Counted from the stretch's first letter, positions 50,194-59,442 are shown. The stretch is DNA of 64,000 bases from Clostridia bacterium (GCA_017521565.1 JAFXCE010000005.1:20839-84838); one strand, 5' to 3'. Numbers and translations: made by a program. The notes: generated by a model not told the origin, from the sequence alone.

Positions 50194-51537
50194 ATGTCGA
50201 AACTCTTCATTTCCGGGGGTATGGTGATTGACCCCGAAAGGATGTGCAGCATGCGCGCCGATGTGCTCGTACAGGATGGGCGCATTGCAGCGGTGGGAAG
50301 CCTTTGCGCGCCGGAGGACGCCGAGGTGCTGGATGCTTTAGGCTGCATCGTCTGCCCGGGCTTTATCGATCCGCACGGCCATATCGACGGGCATGTATAT
50401 ACGGGCGAACTGTCCCTGCTTCAGGGGATCACGACGACCATTGGCGGAAATTGCGGCTTTTCTCCGCTGGATCTTGCGCGTTTTTTTGATGAGCAGAAGG
50501 CGTTTCCGATCCATCAGGCGGAGATGATCGGCATGTGCGCGCTGCGGACCGCGGCGGGCGTAAGCGATCCGTTTGTCCCTGCGAATGAGGCGCAGATCGA
50601 CAGGATGGTGCAGCTGTGCGAGGCGGCGTTCAGGAACGGCGCAGCCGGTGTGTCGCTTGGTCCGGCTTATACGCCGGGCTCGTCGATCATGGAGATGCAG
50701 GCGCTTTGCCGGCTGGCAAAGGCGTATGGCAAACCGGTATCCATCGACACGCGTATGAACTCGATGACGGACCTTGATTCCCTGCAGGAGGCCATCGATC
50801 TGGCGGCACATTCCGGCTGCAGGATGATTGTGTCCCATTTTGTGTATCAGTACGGCGTGGGCGTGGAGGACGAGGCGATGGCCATGGTGGACCGCGCGCG
50901 CGGCATGGGCGTGGACATCGTGTTTGACAGCGGTATGTATAAGGACTGGTGCTCCTCCATCGGTGCGGCGCTGTTTGAGCCGGGCATCATGCGCGCCAAC
51001 GGCATTGAGCTGTACCATCTGCGCATGATCACGGGCGATCATATCGGCGTGGTGCCGGATGAAGAGCTCTATCTCCATCTGCGGGAGCATCATCCCGCTG
51101 ACGCTGTCGTGGTCAATACCGGTTCTCAGCGCGCGGTGTATGCGATTCACAGGCACGCGTGCGCGATGGTTTCCACCGATACCGGCGCGTATCGCCCGGG
51201 AGAAGGGCACCCTCAGATCGCTGGCAGCTTCCCGCGGTATTTCCGCGAGATGGTGCGCGAGCGCGCGGAGCTTTCGTGGGAGGAGGCTGTGCGGCATGCG
51301 ACGCTGCTGCCCGCGCAGGTTTTTGGCCTTCATAAAAAAGGCCGCATGCAGCCGGGCTGCGATGCGGATCTGGTCGTGCTGGATCCCGGCATGATCGGAG
51401 ATCGGGCGGATTTTCCGGGCTTGGGCAAGCCCAACGCTGCGCCGGAGGGCATCCGGGCGGTGATCGTCGGCGGGGAAATCGCGGCGAAGGACGGCCGCGC
51501 AACGGGCGTCATGGCCGGACGGGCGCTGCGTCAGTAA
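50194..51537 (+). CDS. D-aminoacylase-like amidohydrolase (N-acyl-D-amino-acid deacylase family)
   Basis: A 447-aa metal-dependent amidohydrolase. G-F-I-D-P-H-G-H gives the first two ligands; G-N-C-G-F-S and G-A-G-A-type residues follow. The late G-H-P-Q-I-A-G-S-F-P-R-Y-F-R-E block is specific to the D-aminoacylase/dihydroorotase-like branch that includes N-acyl-D-glutamate deacylase. Cytoplasmic. ATG 50194 has GGGATGTGAG before it; a TATGAT at 50167 is a possible -10. It overlaps the next convergent gene by 7 bp. Confidence 0.85.
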   Translation: MSKLFISGGMVIDPERMCSMRADVLVQDGRIAAVGSLCAPEDAEVLDALGCIVCPGFIDPHGHIDGHVYTGELSLLQGITTTIGGNCGFSPLDLARFFDEQKAFPIHQAEMIGMCALRTAAGVSDPFVPANEAQIDRMVQLCEAAFRNGAAGVSLGPAYTPGSSIMEMQALCRLAKAYGKPVSIDTRMNSMTDLDSLQEAIDLAAHSGCRMIVSHFVYQYGVGVEDEAMAMVDRARGMGVDIVFDSGMYKDWCSSIGAALFEPGIMRANGIELYHLRMITGDHIGVVPDEELYLHLREHHPADAVVVNTGSQRAVYAIHRHACAMVSTDTGAYRPGEGHPQIAGSFPRYFREMVRERAELSWEEAVRHATLLPAQVFGLHKKGRMQPGCDADLVVLDPGMIGDRADFPGLGKPNAAPEGIRAVIVGGEIAAKDGRATGVMAGRALRQ

Positions 51538-52100
51538 GCAGTGCTATGGGGAAGGGGCTCCATGCGCGCGCCCTCGCAGGTCATCATCAGCGTGCCCACG
51601 CGCCAGCCGTCCGTCTGCCGGTACTGCGGCGCATGCTGCGTCCCGCAGCGGATATAGGCCTCAGCGCCTGTGCCGCCATAAAACTGTGCATGGTGGCGCT
51701 CCGTGCCTGTGGTGACGACGAGCGAAAGAATCTGGCTGGCGCCGGCGGGAAGCGCGTTCAGCGCGGAGACGGGCAGCTCGGCGATCTGCAAAAGCAGCGT
51801 GCGATAGATATCGCTGTCTGCGGCGCTGCCGTTGACGGTGACGGCGCTGTTGTCGCTGCGGAATTCAAAGCTGCGCTCGTGGGTGCTGATGGATACGGCG
51901 GTGACGGCATGGACGTCGAGCCCGGGAAAGAGCACAGAGAGATTCACAAGACCGGCAGGCGCATGCGCTTCGCCGGTTTTATTCTGCTTTGGCGGCGCGG
52001 AAGAGGTGTTCTTTGGCGCGTGGACAAAGCAGAAAAGCAGCGCGGCGATCAACAGGCCCGCCGCATAGACCTCTCCTGCGATTTTAAGCGCTTTGGCCAC
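51531..52100 (-). CDS. Membrane-anchored protein of unknown function
   Basis: A 189-aa protein with one N-terminal membrane segment (about residues 11-26) and no cleavage site, then a Lys/Pro/Ala-rich stretch and a beta-rich outer domain. I do not recognise the family. The layout resembles DUF4340-type proteins but no motif confirms it. GGAGGGAT stands before the ATG. It is convergent to the amidohydrolase and divergent from the amylase gene. Confidence 0.65.
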   Translation of the reverse strand: MAKALKIAGEVYAAGLLIAALLFCFVHAPKNTSSAPPKQNKTGEAHAPAGLVNLSVLFPGLDVHAVTAVSISTHERSFEFRSDNSAVTVNGSAADSDIYRTLLLQIAELPVSALNALPAGASQILSLVVTTGTERHHAQFYGGTGAEAYIRCGTQHAPQYRQTDGWRVGTLMMTCEGARMEPLPHSTAY

Positions 52101-52214
52101 ATAGATCCCTCCTTCCGCTGTGATACTGCTATTATACTGTTCCGATGTAGCGCAAAGACAGTGATAATTGGGCGGAATTGTGAACTCTTTTTGCTTCCTC
52201 GAGGGAAAATAGGG

Positions 52215-52243
52215 TTGTCAGAAAATGTAAAGTACGATAAAAT
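52215..52243 (+). promoter_or_regulatory. Promoter of the GH13 gene
   Basis: TTGTCA (52215-52220), 17 bp, TAAAAT (52238-52243). The leader is about 150 nt. Confidence 0.7.
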
Positions 52244-52249
52244 AATAAA

Positions 52250-52398
52250 GCTCTTTTGCTCTTGTTCGAGGGGAAAGAGAACACGCAGCGTATGCAAAGC
52301 TGACGGATAGGTGTGTCCGGCTGAAAAAACGATTTCCGCAGGGAGTCTTCCGCCGGCCGTCTGTCAACGAAAACAATGGTATGGAGTGATCCCCGTAT
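52250..52398 (+). other. Long leader of the GH13 gene, possibly structured
   Basis: The 150-nt leader is unusually long for this genome, with GC-rich segments (52300-52325, 52345-52365) that could pair. A GCAAAGC (52295-52301) is shared with the cyclic-di-GMP-I motif but the rest of that motif does not fit. No terminator hairpin with T run is seen, so any control would be translational. Confidence 0.35.
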
Positions 52399-54345
52399 AT
52401 GATTCTTCAGCATAACACCACTGACGCGTTCTATCGTTCTCCTCTGGGCGCATTGCCTGCCGGCGCGCAGGTTCGTCTGCGTGTGGCCGTTCTCGGGCCG
52501 GGCGAGCCGGAAAGCGTAAAGCTGCGCATCTGGGATGGCAAGGAGCAGTATTTCCCGATGCGTTCGCTTGGCGCACGGGATGGAAAGACGTATTACGAGG
52601 TACAGGTCAGCGTCAGCGAGACGCCGTGCCTGTACTGGTATCGCTTTGAGGCCGTCCTTGGCGGGACGAAGATGACGCTCAATGCGCCGGACGATACCGG
52701 CTGCGGAGAGGGCATGATGAGCGGCACGACGGATTTCCAGATTACCGTGTACGATCCTGCATACAGCACGCCCGCATGGATGCCCGACGGCGTGATGTAC
52801 CAGATCATGGTGGACCGGTTTTATCATGGCGAGGGTACGGACGCGCTGCGCCATGCGAAGGATGATATCGACAAGAAGATTGAACTGCACGACAACTGGA
52901 ACGACATGCCGTGGCTGAACGTTTCGGAAAACGGCGATAACTTTGCGCATGATTTCTTCGGCGGCAACCTTGAGGGCGTGCGCCAGAAGCTCCCCTACCT
53001 CAAGGAGCTGGGCGTGAGTGTGATTTACTTTAACCCGATCTTTACCGCGCGCACCAATCATAAATACGATACGAGCAACTACATGCAGGTTGACCCGATG
53101 TTCGGCGACGAGGCAAAGCTGCGCCAGCTCTGCGAGGAGGCAAAGGCCATGGGCATCCGCGTGATGCTTGACGGCGTATTTTCCCACGTGGGCAGCGACA
53201 GCGTGTACTTCAACCGCCGCGGCACGCACGGCGAGAAGGTCGGCGCGTACCGCGATCCGGATTCCCCGTACAAGAAGTGGTTTACCTTCAAAAACTGGCC
53301 GGACGATTACGAGTGCTGGTGGGGCTTCCGCACGCTGCCCAACGTCAACGAGATGGACGACGACTTCCGCAGGTATATCCTCAACGGCGAGGATTCCGTC
53401 GTCAAGCACTGGGTGCGTCAGGGCACAAGCGGGTGGCGGCTGGACGTTGCCGACGAGCTCCCGATGGAATTCCTGCGCGAGCTGCGCAGGGAGGTCAAGT
53501 CTGTCGACAAAGAGGCGGCGGTGCTCGGCGAGGTTTGGGAGGACGCCAGCCACAAGATTTCCTACGGCAAGATGCGCTCGTATGTGCTGGGCGATACGCT
53601 GGACAGCGTGATGAACTATCCGCTGCGCGAGGCGCTGGTGGCGTTCCTGATGGGACGCAAGAACGCCGGCGCAATCGTGCGCGAGCTGTCCGCGCTGATG
53701 CAGAACTACCCCAAGCCGTTCCTGTATGCGCTGATGAACCTGATGGGCAGCCATGACAGGCCGCGCATCCTCAATGTCCTTGCGGGCAACGACGGCAACG
53801 ACATCCCGCGCGACAGACGGGCGGAGCACACGCTCTCCCAGGAGGAGCGCATGATCGGCACCCTGCGTCAGCGCATGATGCTGCGCATGATGATGAGCGT
53901 GCCCGGCATGCCGTGCATCTACTACGCCGACGAGGCGGGCATGGAAGGCTGCGCAGACCCCTTCTGCCGCAGGACGTATCCGTGGGGCGAGGAGGATAAG
54001 CAGCTGCTCTCCTATTATCGCGGCATGATTGCCATGCGCAACAAGAATGCGGTGCTGCGCACCGGCGAATGCCGGTTCATTGCGCCGTGCGACGATGTGC
54101 TGGGTGTGATCCGCTATATCGAGGGCGGAAAGGATGCGCTGGGCCGCAAGGCGGAGGACGCCTGCGCGGTGACGCTGATTAACCGCAGCTCCCGTCCGAT
54201 CGACCTGTACCTGACGAAGCAGGATCTGATGGGCGCGACGGAGATCATTTCCGACCGCGACGAGACGCATACCGCGCGCGCGGGCGCGTTCAGCGTGAAG
54301 CTGGCGGGCATGCACGGCGTGACGTACTTTGCGCACAGGGCGTAA
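52399..54345 (+). CDS. GH13 alpha-amylase/neopullulanase-type enzyme
   Basis: A 648-aa starch- or maltodextrin-degrading enzyme. An N-terminal CBM34-like sandwich (to about 120) is followed by the (beta/alpha)8 barrel. Catalytic residues: nucleophile Asp349 (G-W-R-L-D-V-A), acid/base Glu378 (L-G-E-V-W-E) and Asp453 (G-S-H-D-R). There is no signal peptide, so it acts on imported oligosaccharides in the cytoplasm, like cyclomaltodextrinase. The C-terminal beta domain is normal. Start ATG 52399 has a weak ribosome site (GGAGTGA). Confidence 0.92.
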   Translation: MILQHNTTDAFYRSPLGALPAGAQVRLRVAVLGPGEPESVKLRIWDGKEQYFPMRSLGARDGKTYYEVQVSVSETPCLYWYRFEAVLGGTKMTLNAPDDTGCGEGMMSGTTDFQITVYDPAYSTPAWMPDGVMYQIMVDRFYHGEGTDALRHAKDDIDKKIELHDNWNDMPWLNVSENGDNFAHDFFGGNLEGVRQKLPYLKELGVSVIYFNPIFTARTNHKYDTSNYMQVDPMFGDEAKLRQLCEEAKAMGIRVMLDGVFSHVGSDSVYFNRRGTHGEKVGAYRDPDSPYKKWFTFKNWPDDYECWWGFRTLPNVNEMDDDFRRYILNGEDSVVKHWVRQGTSGWRLDVADELPMEFLRELRREVKSVDKEAAVLGEVWEDASHKISYGKMRSYVLGDTLDSVMNYPLREALVAFLMGRKNAGAIVRELSALMQNYPKPFLYALMNLMGSHDRPRILNVLAGNDGNDIPRDRRAEHTLSQEERMIGTLRQRMMLRMMMSVPGMPCIYYADEAGMEGCADPFCRRTYPWGEEDKQLLSYYRGMIAMRNKNAVLRTGECRFIAPCDDVLGVIRYIEGGKDALGRKAEDACAVTLINRSSRPIDLYLTKQDLMGATEIISDRDETHTARAGAFSVKLAGMHGVTYFAHRA

Positions 54346-54368
54346 AGAAAGACGAGAAAAATAAAATG

Positions 54369-54404
54369 ATCCCCGCTCCGGCAGCGCCGGAGCGGGGATT
54401 TTTG
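54369..54404. terminator. Bidirectional terminator
   Basis: A 13-bp perfect stem ATCCCCGCTCCGG/CCGGAGCGGGGAT (54369-54381, 54387-54399), T run right; the left side is A-rich, so it also serves the amino-acid ABC operon. Confidence 0.93.
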
Positions 54405-54424
54405 TGCTGTTTGGGTCTTCCGGA

Positions 54425-55180
54425 TCAGTAGTTCGCCTCGCCAGCAAACGCTTTAATCGCTTCGCTGCGGTTCGCGCCAAGGACCTCCTGCGCCGGGCCA
54501 TCCTCGACGACCAGACCGTTTTCCATGTAGATGACGCGGTCGGCGACGTCGCGCGCAAAGTTCATCTCATGCGTGACGACGATCATCGTGCGCTCCTCGT
54601 CTGCAAGCTGGCGGATGACGGAGAGCACCTCCTGCGTCAGCTGAGGATCGAGCGCGGAGGTCGGCTCGTCAAAGCAGAGGATGTCGGGATCCATGCACAG
54701 CGCGCGGGCAATCGCTACGCGCTGGCACTGGCCGCCGGAGAGGTTGCAGGGATATTCGCTCGCCTTGTCGGCCAGGCCGACCTTGTCAAGCAGGGCGCGG
54801 GCCTTTTGCGTGGCTTCAGCCTTGCTGCGGCCAAGGACGAGCTGCTGCGCCATGGTCAGGTTTTTCAGCACGGAGTAATGCGGGAAGAGGTTGTAATCCT
54901 GAAAGACCATGCCCATCTTGAGCATCAGCATGCGCAGCGCTTTGTCTTTTTTGTAGACAGGCCTGCCGTCTGCGCCGGTTGTGACCAGCGCTTCGCCGCC
55001 AATGCGGATTTCGCCGCTATCGATGGTTTCCAGATTGTTCATGCAGCGCAGCAGGGTCGACTTGCCCGAGCCGCTGCGGCCGATGATCGCGACGACCTCG
55101 CCGCGGGAGACGCGCACCGATACGCCCTTGAGGACGCCGGTTTCACCGAAGGATTTCTGAACGTTGATCGCCTGAAGCAT
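54425..55180 (-). CDS. Polar amino-acid ABC transporter ATPase
   Basis: A 251-aa ATPase: G-R-S-G-S-G-K-S-T (Walker A), L-S-G-G-Q-C-Q-R (signature, with Cys in place of Q/R), C-F-D-E-P-T-S-A-L-D (Walker B). The start at 55180 follows AAGGAGG; the frame extends 7 codons further up, inside the permease end. Last gene of the SBP-permease-ATPase operon. GlnQ-like; the amino acid is not defined. Confidence 0.93.
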   Translation of the reverse strand: MLQAINVQKSFGETGVLKGVSVRVSRGEVVAIIGRSGSGKSTLLRCMNNLETIDSGEIRIGGEALVTTGADGRPVYKKDKALRMLMLKMGMVFQDYNLFPHYSVLKNLTMAQQLVLGRSKAEATQKARALLDKVGLADKASEYPCNLSGGQCQRVAIARALCMDPDILCFDEPTSALDPQLTQEVLSVIRQLADEERTMIVVTHEMNFARDVADRVIYMENGLVVEDGPAQEVLGANRSEAIKAFAGEANY

Positions 55181-55197
55181 GCGGGAAACCTCCTTCC

Positions 55198-55863
55198 TCA
55201 ATCCTTATAGTAATCAAAGCGCCTGGTGAGATAGCTGAACACGACCGTAACCACGCCGTTCATCAGCAGATAGAACAGGCCTGCGACAAACAGCGGCTCA
55301 ATCGACGCGGTGCGGCTGGCCTCGTTTTTCGCCGCGCGGAAGAGCTCTGAAACGGCGATGATGTTCGCCAGAGACGTATCCTTGACGAGGGTGATGACTT
55401 CGTTGGACACCGGCAGCAGCACGCGCTTGATGACCTGAGGCAGCACGACATAGAAGAACGCCTGCACCCTGGTCAGGCCCAGCACCTGGCTGGCCTCATG
55501 TTGGCCGACGGGGATGGACATCATGCCGCCGCGGAAGATTTCGGCAAAGTAAGCCGCATAATTGAGCGCGAAGGCGAGAATGGTTGCCGACATGCGGTCA
55601 AGGTTCAGGCCCAGAAACATCGGGATGGCAAAATAAACGGCGAAGAGCTGGAGCATCAGCGGCGTGCCGCGCATGATCAGGATATACAGCGAGACGGGCG
55701 CGCTGATGATCTTCTGCTTGCTCATGCGCAAAAGCGCCACGACCATGCCCAGCGGGATGGAGAAGACCAGCGTGAGAAAGAAGATGGTGAGCGTGTTGAG
55801 CATGCCGTCCTGCATGGACGAAATGAGCTTCATGAGCGCTTCCGGGTTGTTGAAATACCGCAT
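55198..55863 (-). CDS. Polar amino-acid ABC permease
   Basis: A 221-aa permease with the amino-acid family stretch R-G-T-P-L-M-L-Q-L and an EAA-like G-Q-H-E-A-S-Q-V-L-G-L loop, about five membrane segments. AGAGG stands before the ATG. A hairpin separates it from the binding-protein gene upstream. It is single, so it probably works as a homodimer. Confidence 0.93.
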   Translation of the reverse strand: MRYFNNPEALMKLISSMQDGMLNTLTIFFLTLVFSIPLGMVVALLRMSKQKIISAPVSLYILIMRGTPLMLQLFAVYFAIPMFLGLNLDRMSATILAFALNYAAYFAEIFRGGMMSIPVGQHEASQVLGLTRVQAFFYVVLPQVIKRVLLPVSNEVITLVKDTSLANIIAVSELFRAAKNEASRTASIEPLFVAGLFYLLMNGVVTVVFSYLTRRFDYYKD

Positions 55864-55907
55864 GGGAGACCTCTTTTCGCTATACTGTCAATGGCATAAC
55901 ACAAGGA

Positions 55908-55935
55908 TGAGGCTGTAAATCGCTTTACAGCCTCA
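55908..55935 (-). terminator. Intercistronic hairpin between the SBP and permease genes
   Basis: A perfect 12-bp stem TGAGGCTGTAAA/TTTACAGCCTCA (55908-55919, 55924-55935), T-poor exit. It most likely lets some transcription through and protects the 3' end of the SBP message, giving excess binding protein. Confidence 0.7.
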
Positions 55936-55952
55936 ATAAACAATTTGGGGAA

Positions 55953-56771
55953 TTACTTCTTGTATTCCGCTGCGTACTTGGCGATGGTGGTCACGTCGTT
56001 GGCGAACCAGTTCGCGCGGATGGCGTCGAGCGTGCCGTCCTCCTGGATGGCGATGAGCTGCGCGTTGATCGCGTCGGCCAGCGTTGCTTCGCCCTTGCGC
56101 ACGGCGATGCCGTATTCCTCGGCCTGCAGCACCTCGGGCAGGACGCAGAAGGCAGCCGGGTCGTCCTGCTGGGCGATGTAGTAGTTGCCCACGACGGAGT
56201 CAATCAGCAGCACGTCGATGCCGCCGAGCTTGAGATCCATCAGCGCGGCGACGAAATCGTCGGAAAGCGCGACTTCAGCCAGCGCATCGCGGATTTCCGG
56301 GTTGGCTTCCAGCACATCCACGGAGGCGGAGCCGGCCTGCGTGCCCAGCACCTTGCCGGCGGTATCGGCGACGGAGGCGATGCCGGAATCGGCCATGACG
56401 ACCATGATCTGCTCATTGGCCAGATACGGCATGGTGAAGAGCATCTGCGCCTTGCGCTCCTCGGTGATGGTCAGGCCGGACCAGATGCAGTCAATGTTGC
56501 CGCCGTTCAGCTCAAGCTCCTTGGCGTCCCAGGAGATCGGCTGAAGAACGAGCTCCACGCCCATGCGCGCCGCGACTTCCTTGGCCAGATCGATATCGAA
56601 GCCGACGTGTTCGCCATTTTCATCCACAAAGCCCATCGGCGGGTAGGCCTCGTCAAAACCCATGATCAGCTTGCCCTTGGCCATGATATCGGCAAGGCCG
56701 GTATCCTCGGCAAGAGCGGAGCAGGCGAGCAGCAGCACGGCGGCGAGCAGGATGGCAAACAGTTTCTTCAT
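55953..56771 (-). CDS. Amino-acid ABC substrate-binding protein
   Basis: A 272-aa binding protein of family 3. The signal sequence has L-L-A-C at residues 14-17, so it is a lipoprotein. Binding-site pieces are M-G-F-D-E-A-Y-P-P-M-G-F, V-G-F-D-I-D-L-A and W-S-G-L-T-I-T-E-E-R. AAAGGAGA precedes the ATG. The promoter is at 56824-56852. It is the first gene of the operon. Confidence 0.94.
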   Translation of the reverse strand: MKKLFAILLAAVLLLACSALAEDTGLADIMAKGKLIMGFDEAYPPMGFVDENGEHVGFDIDLAKEVAARMGVELVLQPISWDAKELELNGGNIDCIWSGLTITEERKAQMLFTMPYLANEQIMVVMADSGIASVADTAGKVLGTQAGSASVDVLEANPEIRDALAEVALSDDFVAALMDLKLGGIDVLLIDSVVGNYYIAQQDDPAAFCVLPEVLQAEEYGIAVRKGEATLADAINAQLIAIQEDGTLDAIRANWFANDVTTIAKYAAEYKK

Positions 56772-56791
56772 GATGTGAATCTCCTTTCGGA

Positions 56792-56852
56792 TACTTTAAT
56801 GTATTAGTGCTTTAGTGTGATAAAGTATAACACCAAAGCAAAAGACTGTCAA
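56792..56852 (-). promoter_or_regulatory. Promoter of the amino-acid ABC operon
   Basis: Minus strand TTGACA (56847-56852), 17 bp, TATACT (56824-56829). A TACTTTA/TAAAGTA inverted repeat (56792-56798, 56821-56827) overlaps the -10 and start and could be an operator. Confidence 0.8.
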
Positions 56853-56943
56853 TCTGTTTTGAAGAAGTTTTTGAGAGATTTTGAGCGACAGGGCGATGTG
56901 CGCAGCATAGAAGGAAATGAGAGGAAAAAGCAAAGAGCAATAG

Positions 56944-56982
56944 AGAAAAAACAATCAGCGCGCCGGCTGAGCGGCGCGCTGA
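56944..56982 (-). terminator. Terminator of the GH2-like/Nudix operon
   Basis: A 10-bp stem TCAGCGCGCC/GGCGCGCTGA (56955-56964, 56973-56982), T-rich on the minus-strand exit. Confidence 0.8.
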
Positions 56983-56995
56983 TGGAGATGAGCTT

Positions 56996-58741
56996 TTACA
57001 GGAACGCAGCCTCAAGCGGACCGCGCTCGCCGACGTAGACGGGCAGGGTGCTTTCCTCGAGGATTTCATCTGCACAGAGGAGCTGCGTGCGCAGCTCAAG
57101 CGTACAGGGAGAATCGGGCAGCTGCGCGTCGATCACGCCGACGTAGCCGCCCCGGCTCCGGCAGGGCATGAACAGGCGGGCGAGTTCGCGCCCCTTTTCG
57201 TCCTCAAGGACAGCGAGCGCGGAAAGGGGCTTTCCGCCGCCCGTTCCCTCGGGGATGAACGCCTCAAGCGAGGCGGAGAAGCGCGTGCCGGTCCACCATG
57301 CGCCGCACAGCGGCAGCGCGGACAGATGCAGCGGCGCGAAGGCCGTACGGATGGCGTCGGACACATCGCTTTTGCGCCATGCGCCGGTTTCGCAGAGCGC
57401 GCCGGCAAAACGCCCCTGACGCGCGGCTTCGCAGCGCAGGCGGACAGAGACGGCCTCGAGCCACTCAAGCACGCCGCAGATGCCTTCGTCCTGCGGGTCA
57501 AGCGCATGGCCTGCGGCTTCATACAGCAGAGCGCGGTCGGAAAGCGCCTCGTCGCTGGCGCGGCGGCAGCCGATCATGCCGCAGAGTTGCCACGCGGATG
57601 CAGCGGGGGAAAGCGGAGGCCGGGTGTCCTGCCGGGGGGCGAAGGTCAGGCAGGGATGGCGCAGGAGGCGTTTTTTTAGCGGGCTGCCCTCCTCAAGGCG
57701 CAGGACCACGCTGATCCCCGCGCGCGCAGCGCAGAGGTAAAAGCGCTCGGAGGCAGGCGCGTGAAGGGAAACGCTGCTGACGTTTATCTCCTGCATCGCC
57801 TGCATGAGCGCTTCGGGCGGGGTGAGCAGATCGTCTGCATCAAGCGGGAGGCTGGCCAGCGGCGCATGGCCGGAATAGCCGCAGGACAGCACGGTGCTGT
57901 CGCAGAGGATTCCCGAGGCTTTTTTGCCGCCGGCGATGCGCAGGAGTTCAATCTTTACTGCCGGCGCGTCATAGGCGGCGCCGGGAACAAAATGCTTCGC
58001 GGACAAGGCGAGCGTCATCTCGGTCTGCCGGGCTTCGCCCGCGCCGAGGGAGAGGGAAATCTCCCGCGCAGGGATAGGCTGGCTGCCGGGGGCGGGCGGT
58101 ACAGGCTGCGCGCGCAGCGCATACTCGCCCGTGTGATCCGCCGTGATCAGCGCCCGGACGGTGATGGTCTGCTGCGCGGCGTCGGGAAGGAGGCAAAGGC
58201 GGGAGAGGAAGGCGAACCTCGCCGTCTGCAGAAAGACCGGGCCGCGTACGCCTGCGGGGCGCGTGCTGTCAAAGCGGATGGCGATCGTCTCTTTCCGTCC
58301 GCGCCGCAGCGCATCGGTCAGATCGACGGCGAAAGCGCACGGCGAGGCGGAGAGGTCAAATGTGCTGTCCGTTTCGGGCAGCGCAGCGCTGTCAAAGGCG
58401 GCGATGGGCGTATCGCCCAGCAGGATGCTGCCCCGGCCCAGGAGCTGGGCGAAGGTCAGCACGGCGTGATCGCCGGAAAGCGCGCCGAAATCGACTTCAC
58501 AGGTCAGCTCCGCTTCGCCGCAGAGCGCATCCGGCAGGAGCGCAGGCAGCGGAAAAGGCGCGCTGGGCTGCATGGCGTCCGGCGCGGCCTCCTGCAGGGC
58601 CGGCTCGCCGAGCAGATCGGCAAAGCCGAGCAGTTCCTCTGCGCCGGGCAGGGAGAAGGCGAGCGTCTGCTCTTCAGGCAGCAGGCTGTCCGGCAGGTTG
58701 GGCGCGCTGATGCGCCAGCAGGAAAGAAGCGGACGCTGCAT
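56996..58741 (-). CDS. Degenerate GH2-like beta-sandwich protein
   Basis: A 581-aa protein without signal peptide. The N-terminal part looks like the GH2 sugar-binding sandwich (L-L-G-R-G-S-I-L-L-G-D-T-P-I-A-A-F) followed by an Ig-like domain. A segment around residues 315-340 (V-S-S-V-S-L-H-A-P...Y-L-C-A-A-R-A-G-I) resembles the first GH2 barrel strands. No N-E or nucleophile Glu motif is found where barrel catalysis should be. It is therefore not an active GH2 by sequence. Starts at 58741, sharing one base with the stop of the Nudix gene. GC-rich and Ala/Leu-rich. Confidence 0.6.
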   Translation of the reverse strand: MQRPLLSCWRISAPNLPDSLLPEEQTLAFSLPGAEELLGFADLLGEPALQEAAPDAMQPSAPFPLPALLPDALCGEAELTCEVDFGALSGDHAVLTFAQLLGRGSILLGDTPIAAFDSAALPETDSTFDLSASPCAFAVDLTDALRRGRKETIAIRFDSTRPAGVRGPVFLQTARFAFLSRLCLLPDAAQQTITVRALITADHTGEYALRAQPVPPAPGSQPIPAREISLSLGAGEARQTEMTLALSAKHFVPGAAYDAPAVKIELLRIAGGKKASGILCDSTVLSCGYSGHAPLASLPLDADDLLTPPEALMQAMQEINVSSVSLHAPASERFYLCAARAGISVVLRLEEGSPLKKRLLRHPCLTFAPRQDTRPPLSPAASAWQLCGMIGCRRASDEALSDRALLYEAAGHALDPQDEGICGVLEWLEAVSVRLRCEAARQGRFAGALCETGAWRKSDVSDAIRTAFAPLHLSALPLCGAWWTGTRFSASLEAFIPEGTGGGKPLSALAVLEDEKGRELARLFMPCRSRGGYVGVIDAQLPDSPCTLELRTQLLCADEILEESTLPVYVGERGPLEAAFL

Positions 58742-59304
58742 TACGCCTGCTCCTTCTGGCGGGCGATGACCTCTTTGGCCATCAGCAGGCCGCAGATGGT
58801 CTTGCCGTCTCGGATCTCGCCGCGCATGACCAGATCGATCGCCTCGTCAAGCGGCATGCGCACCAGCCCGAGGAATTCGTCCTCGTCCGGATGGGTTTCG
58901 CCCTGCGTGAGGCCCTGCGCCAGATAGATGGCGATCTTCTCCGTGCAGAAGCCCGGCGTGGTCAGCACGCTGGTCAGCAGGGTAAAGGATTCGGCCCTGA
59001 GGCCCGTTTCTTCTTCAAGCTCGCGCACGGCGCAGTCGTAGGGATCCTCGCCCCAGCTGTCGAGCTTGCCGGCGGGGATTTCCAGCGTCACGCGGTCGAC
59101 GCTTACGCGATGCTGGCGCACAAGCAGCGTCGTTCCGTCCTCATATACCGGCACGACGGCGGCCGCGCCCTTGTGCACGACGATTTCGCGCGGGGCGCTC
59201 TGCCCGTTGGGGCAGGTGACCTGCCACTTCTCCACGCGCAGGATTCTGCCGTCAAAGATGGTTTCCTTTTCAAAGGGGATTTCCCGAAGGTTCATATCGT
59301 CCAT
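58741..59304 (-). CDS. Nudix hydrolase, ADP-ribose pyrophosphatase type
   Basis: A 187-aa protein with the Nudix box G-K-L-D...(R-E-L-E-E-E-T-G-L) at about 78-102. The order E-I-P-A-G-K before the box and the F-T-L-L-T-S-V-L-T-T-P-G-F-C-T-E-K after it are typical of ADP-ribose pyrophosphatase (NudF). It would break ADP-ribose or NDP-sugars. AAGGAG stands before the ATG. The GH2-like gene follows directly in one operon; why is unclear. Confidence 0.9.
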   Translation of the reverse strand: MDDMNLREIPFEKETIFDGRILRVEKWQVTCPNGQSAPREIVVHKGAAAVVPVYEDGTTLLVRQHRVSVDRVTLEIPAGKLDSWGEDPYDCAVRELEEETGLRAESFTLLTSVLTTPGFCTEKIAIYLAQGLTQGETHPDEDEFLGLVRMPLDEAIDLVMRGEIRDGKTICGLLMAKEVIARQKEQA

Positions 59305-59442
59305 GATCCATGCTCCTTACCGATCAGAAATTTACAACTACATATCTGCGTATTATTCTGCTTTTGCGGGATGAATCCCTGCCTGCTGTCCGTCTTATAC
59401 ATGTAAAACGGGAGCAAATCCATGGCAAAGCCGTACGCGGAG

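Noticed and set aside
52280..52345. Cyclic-di-GMP-I riboswitch
   Set aside because: Only GCAAAGC and a short GG-TAGG match; the first half and the closing stem of the motif are missing.
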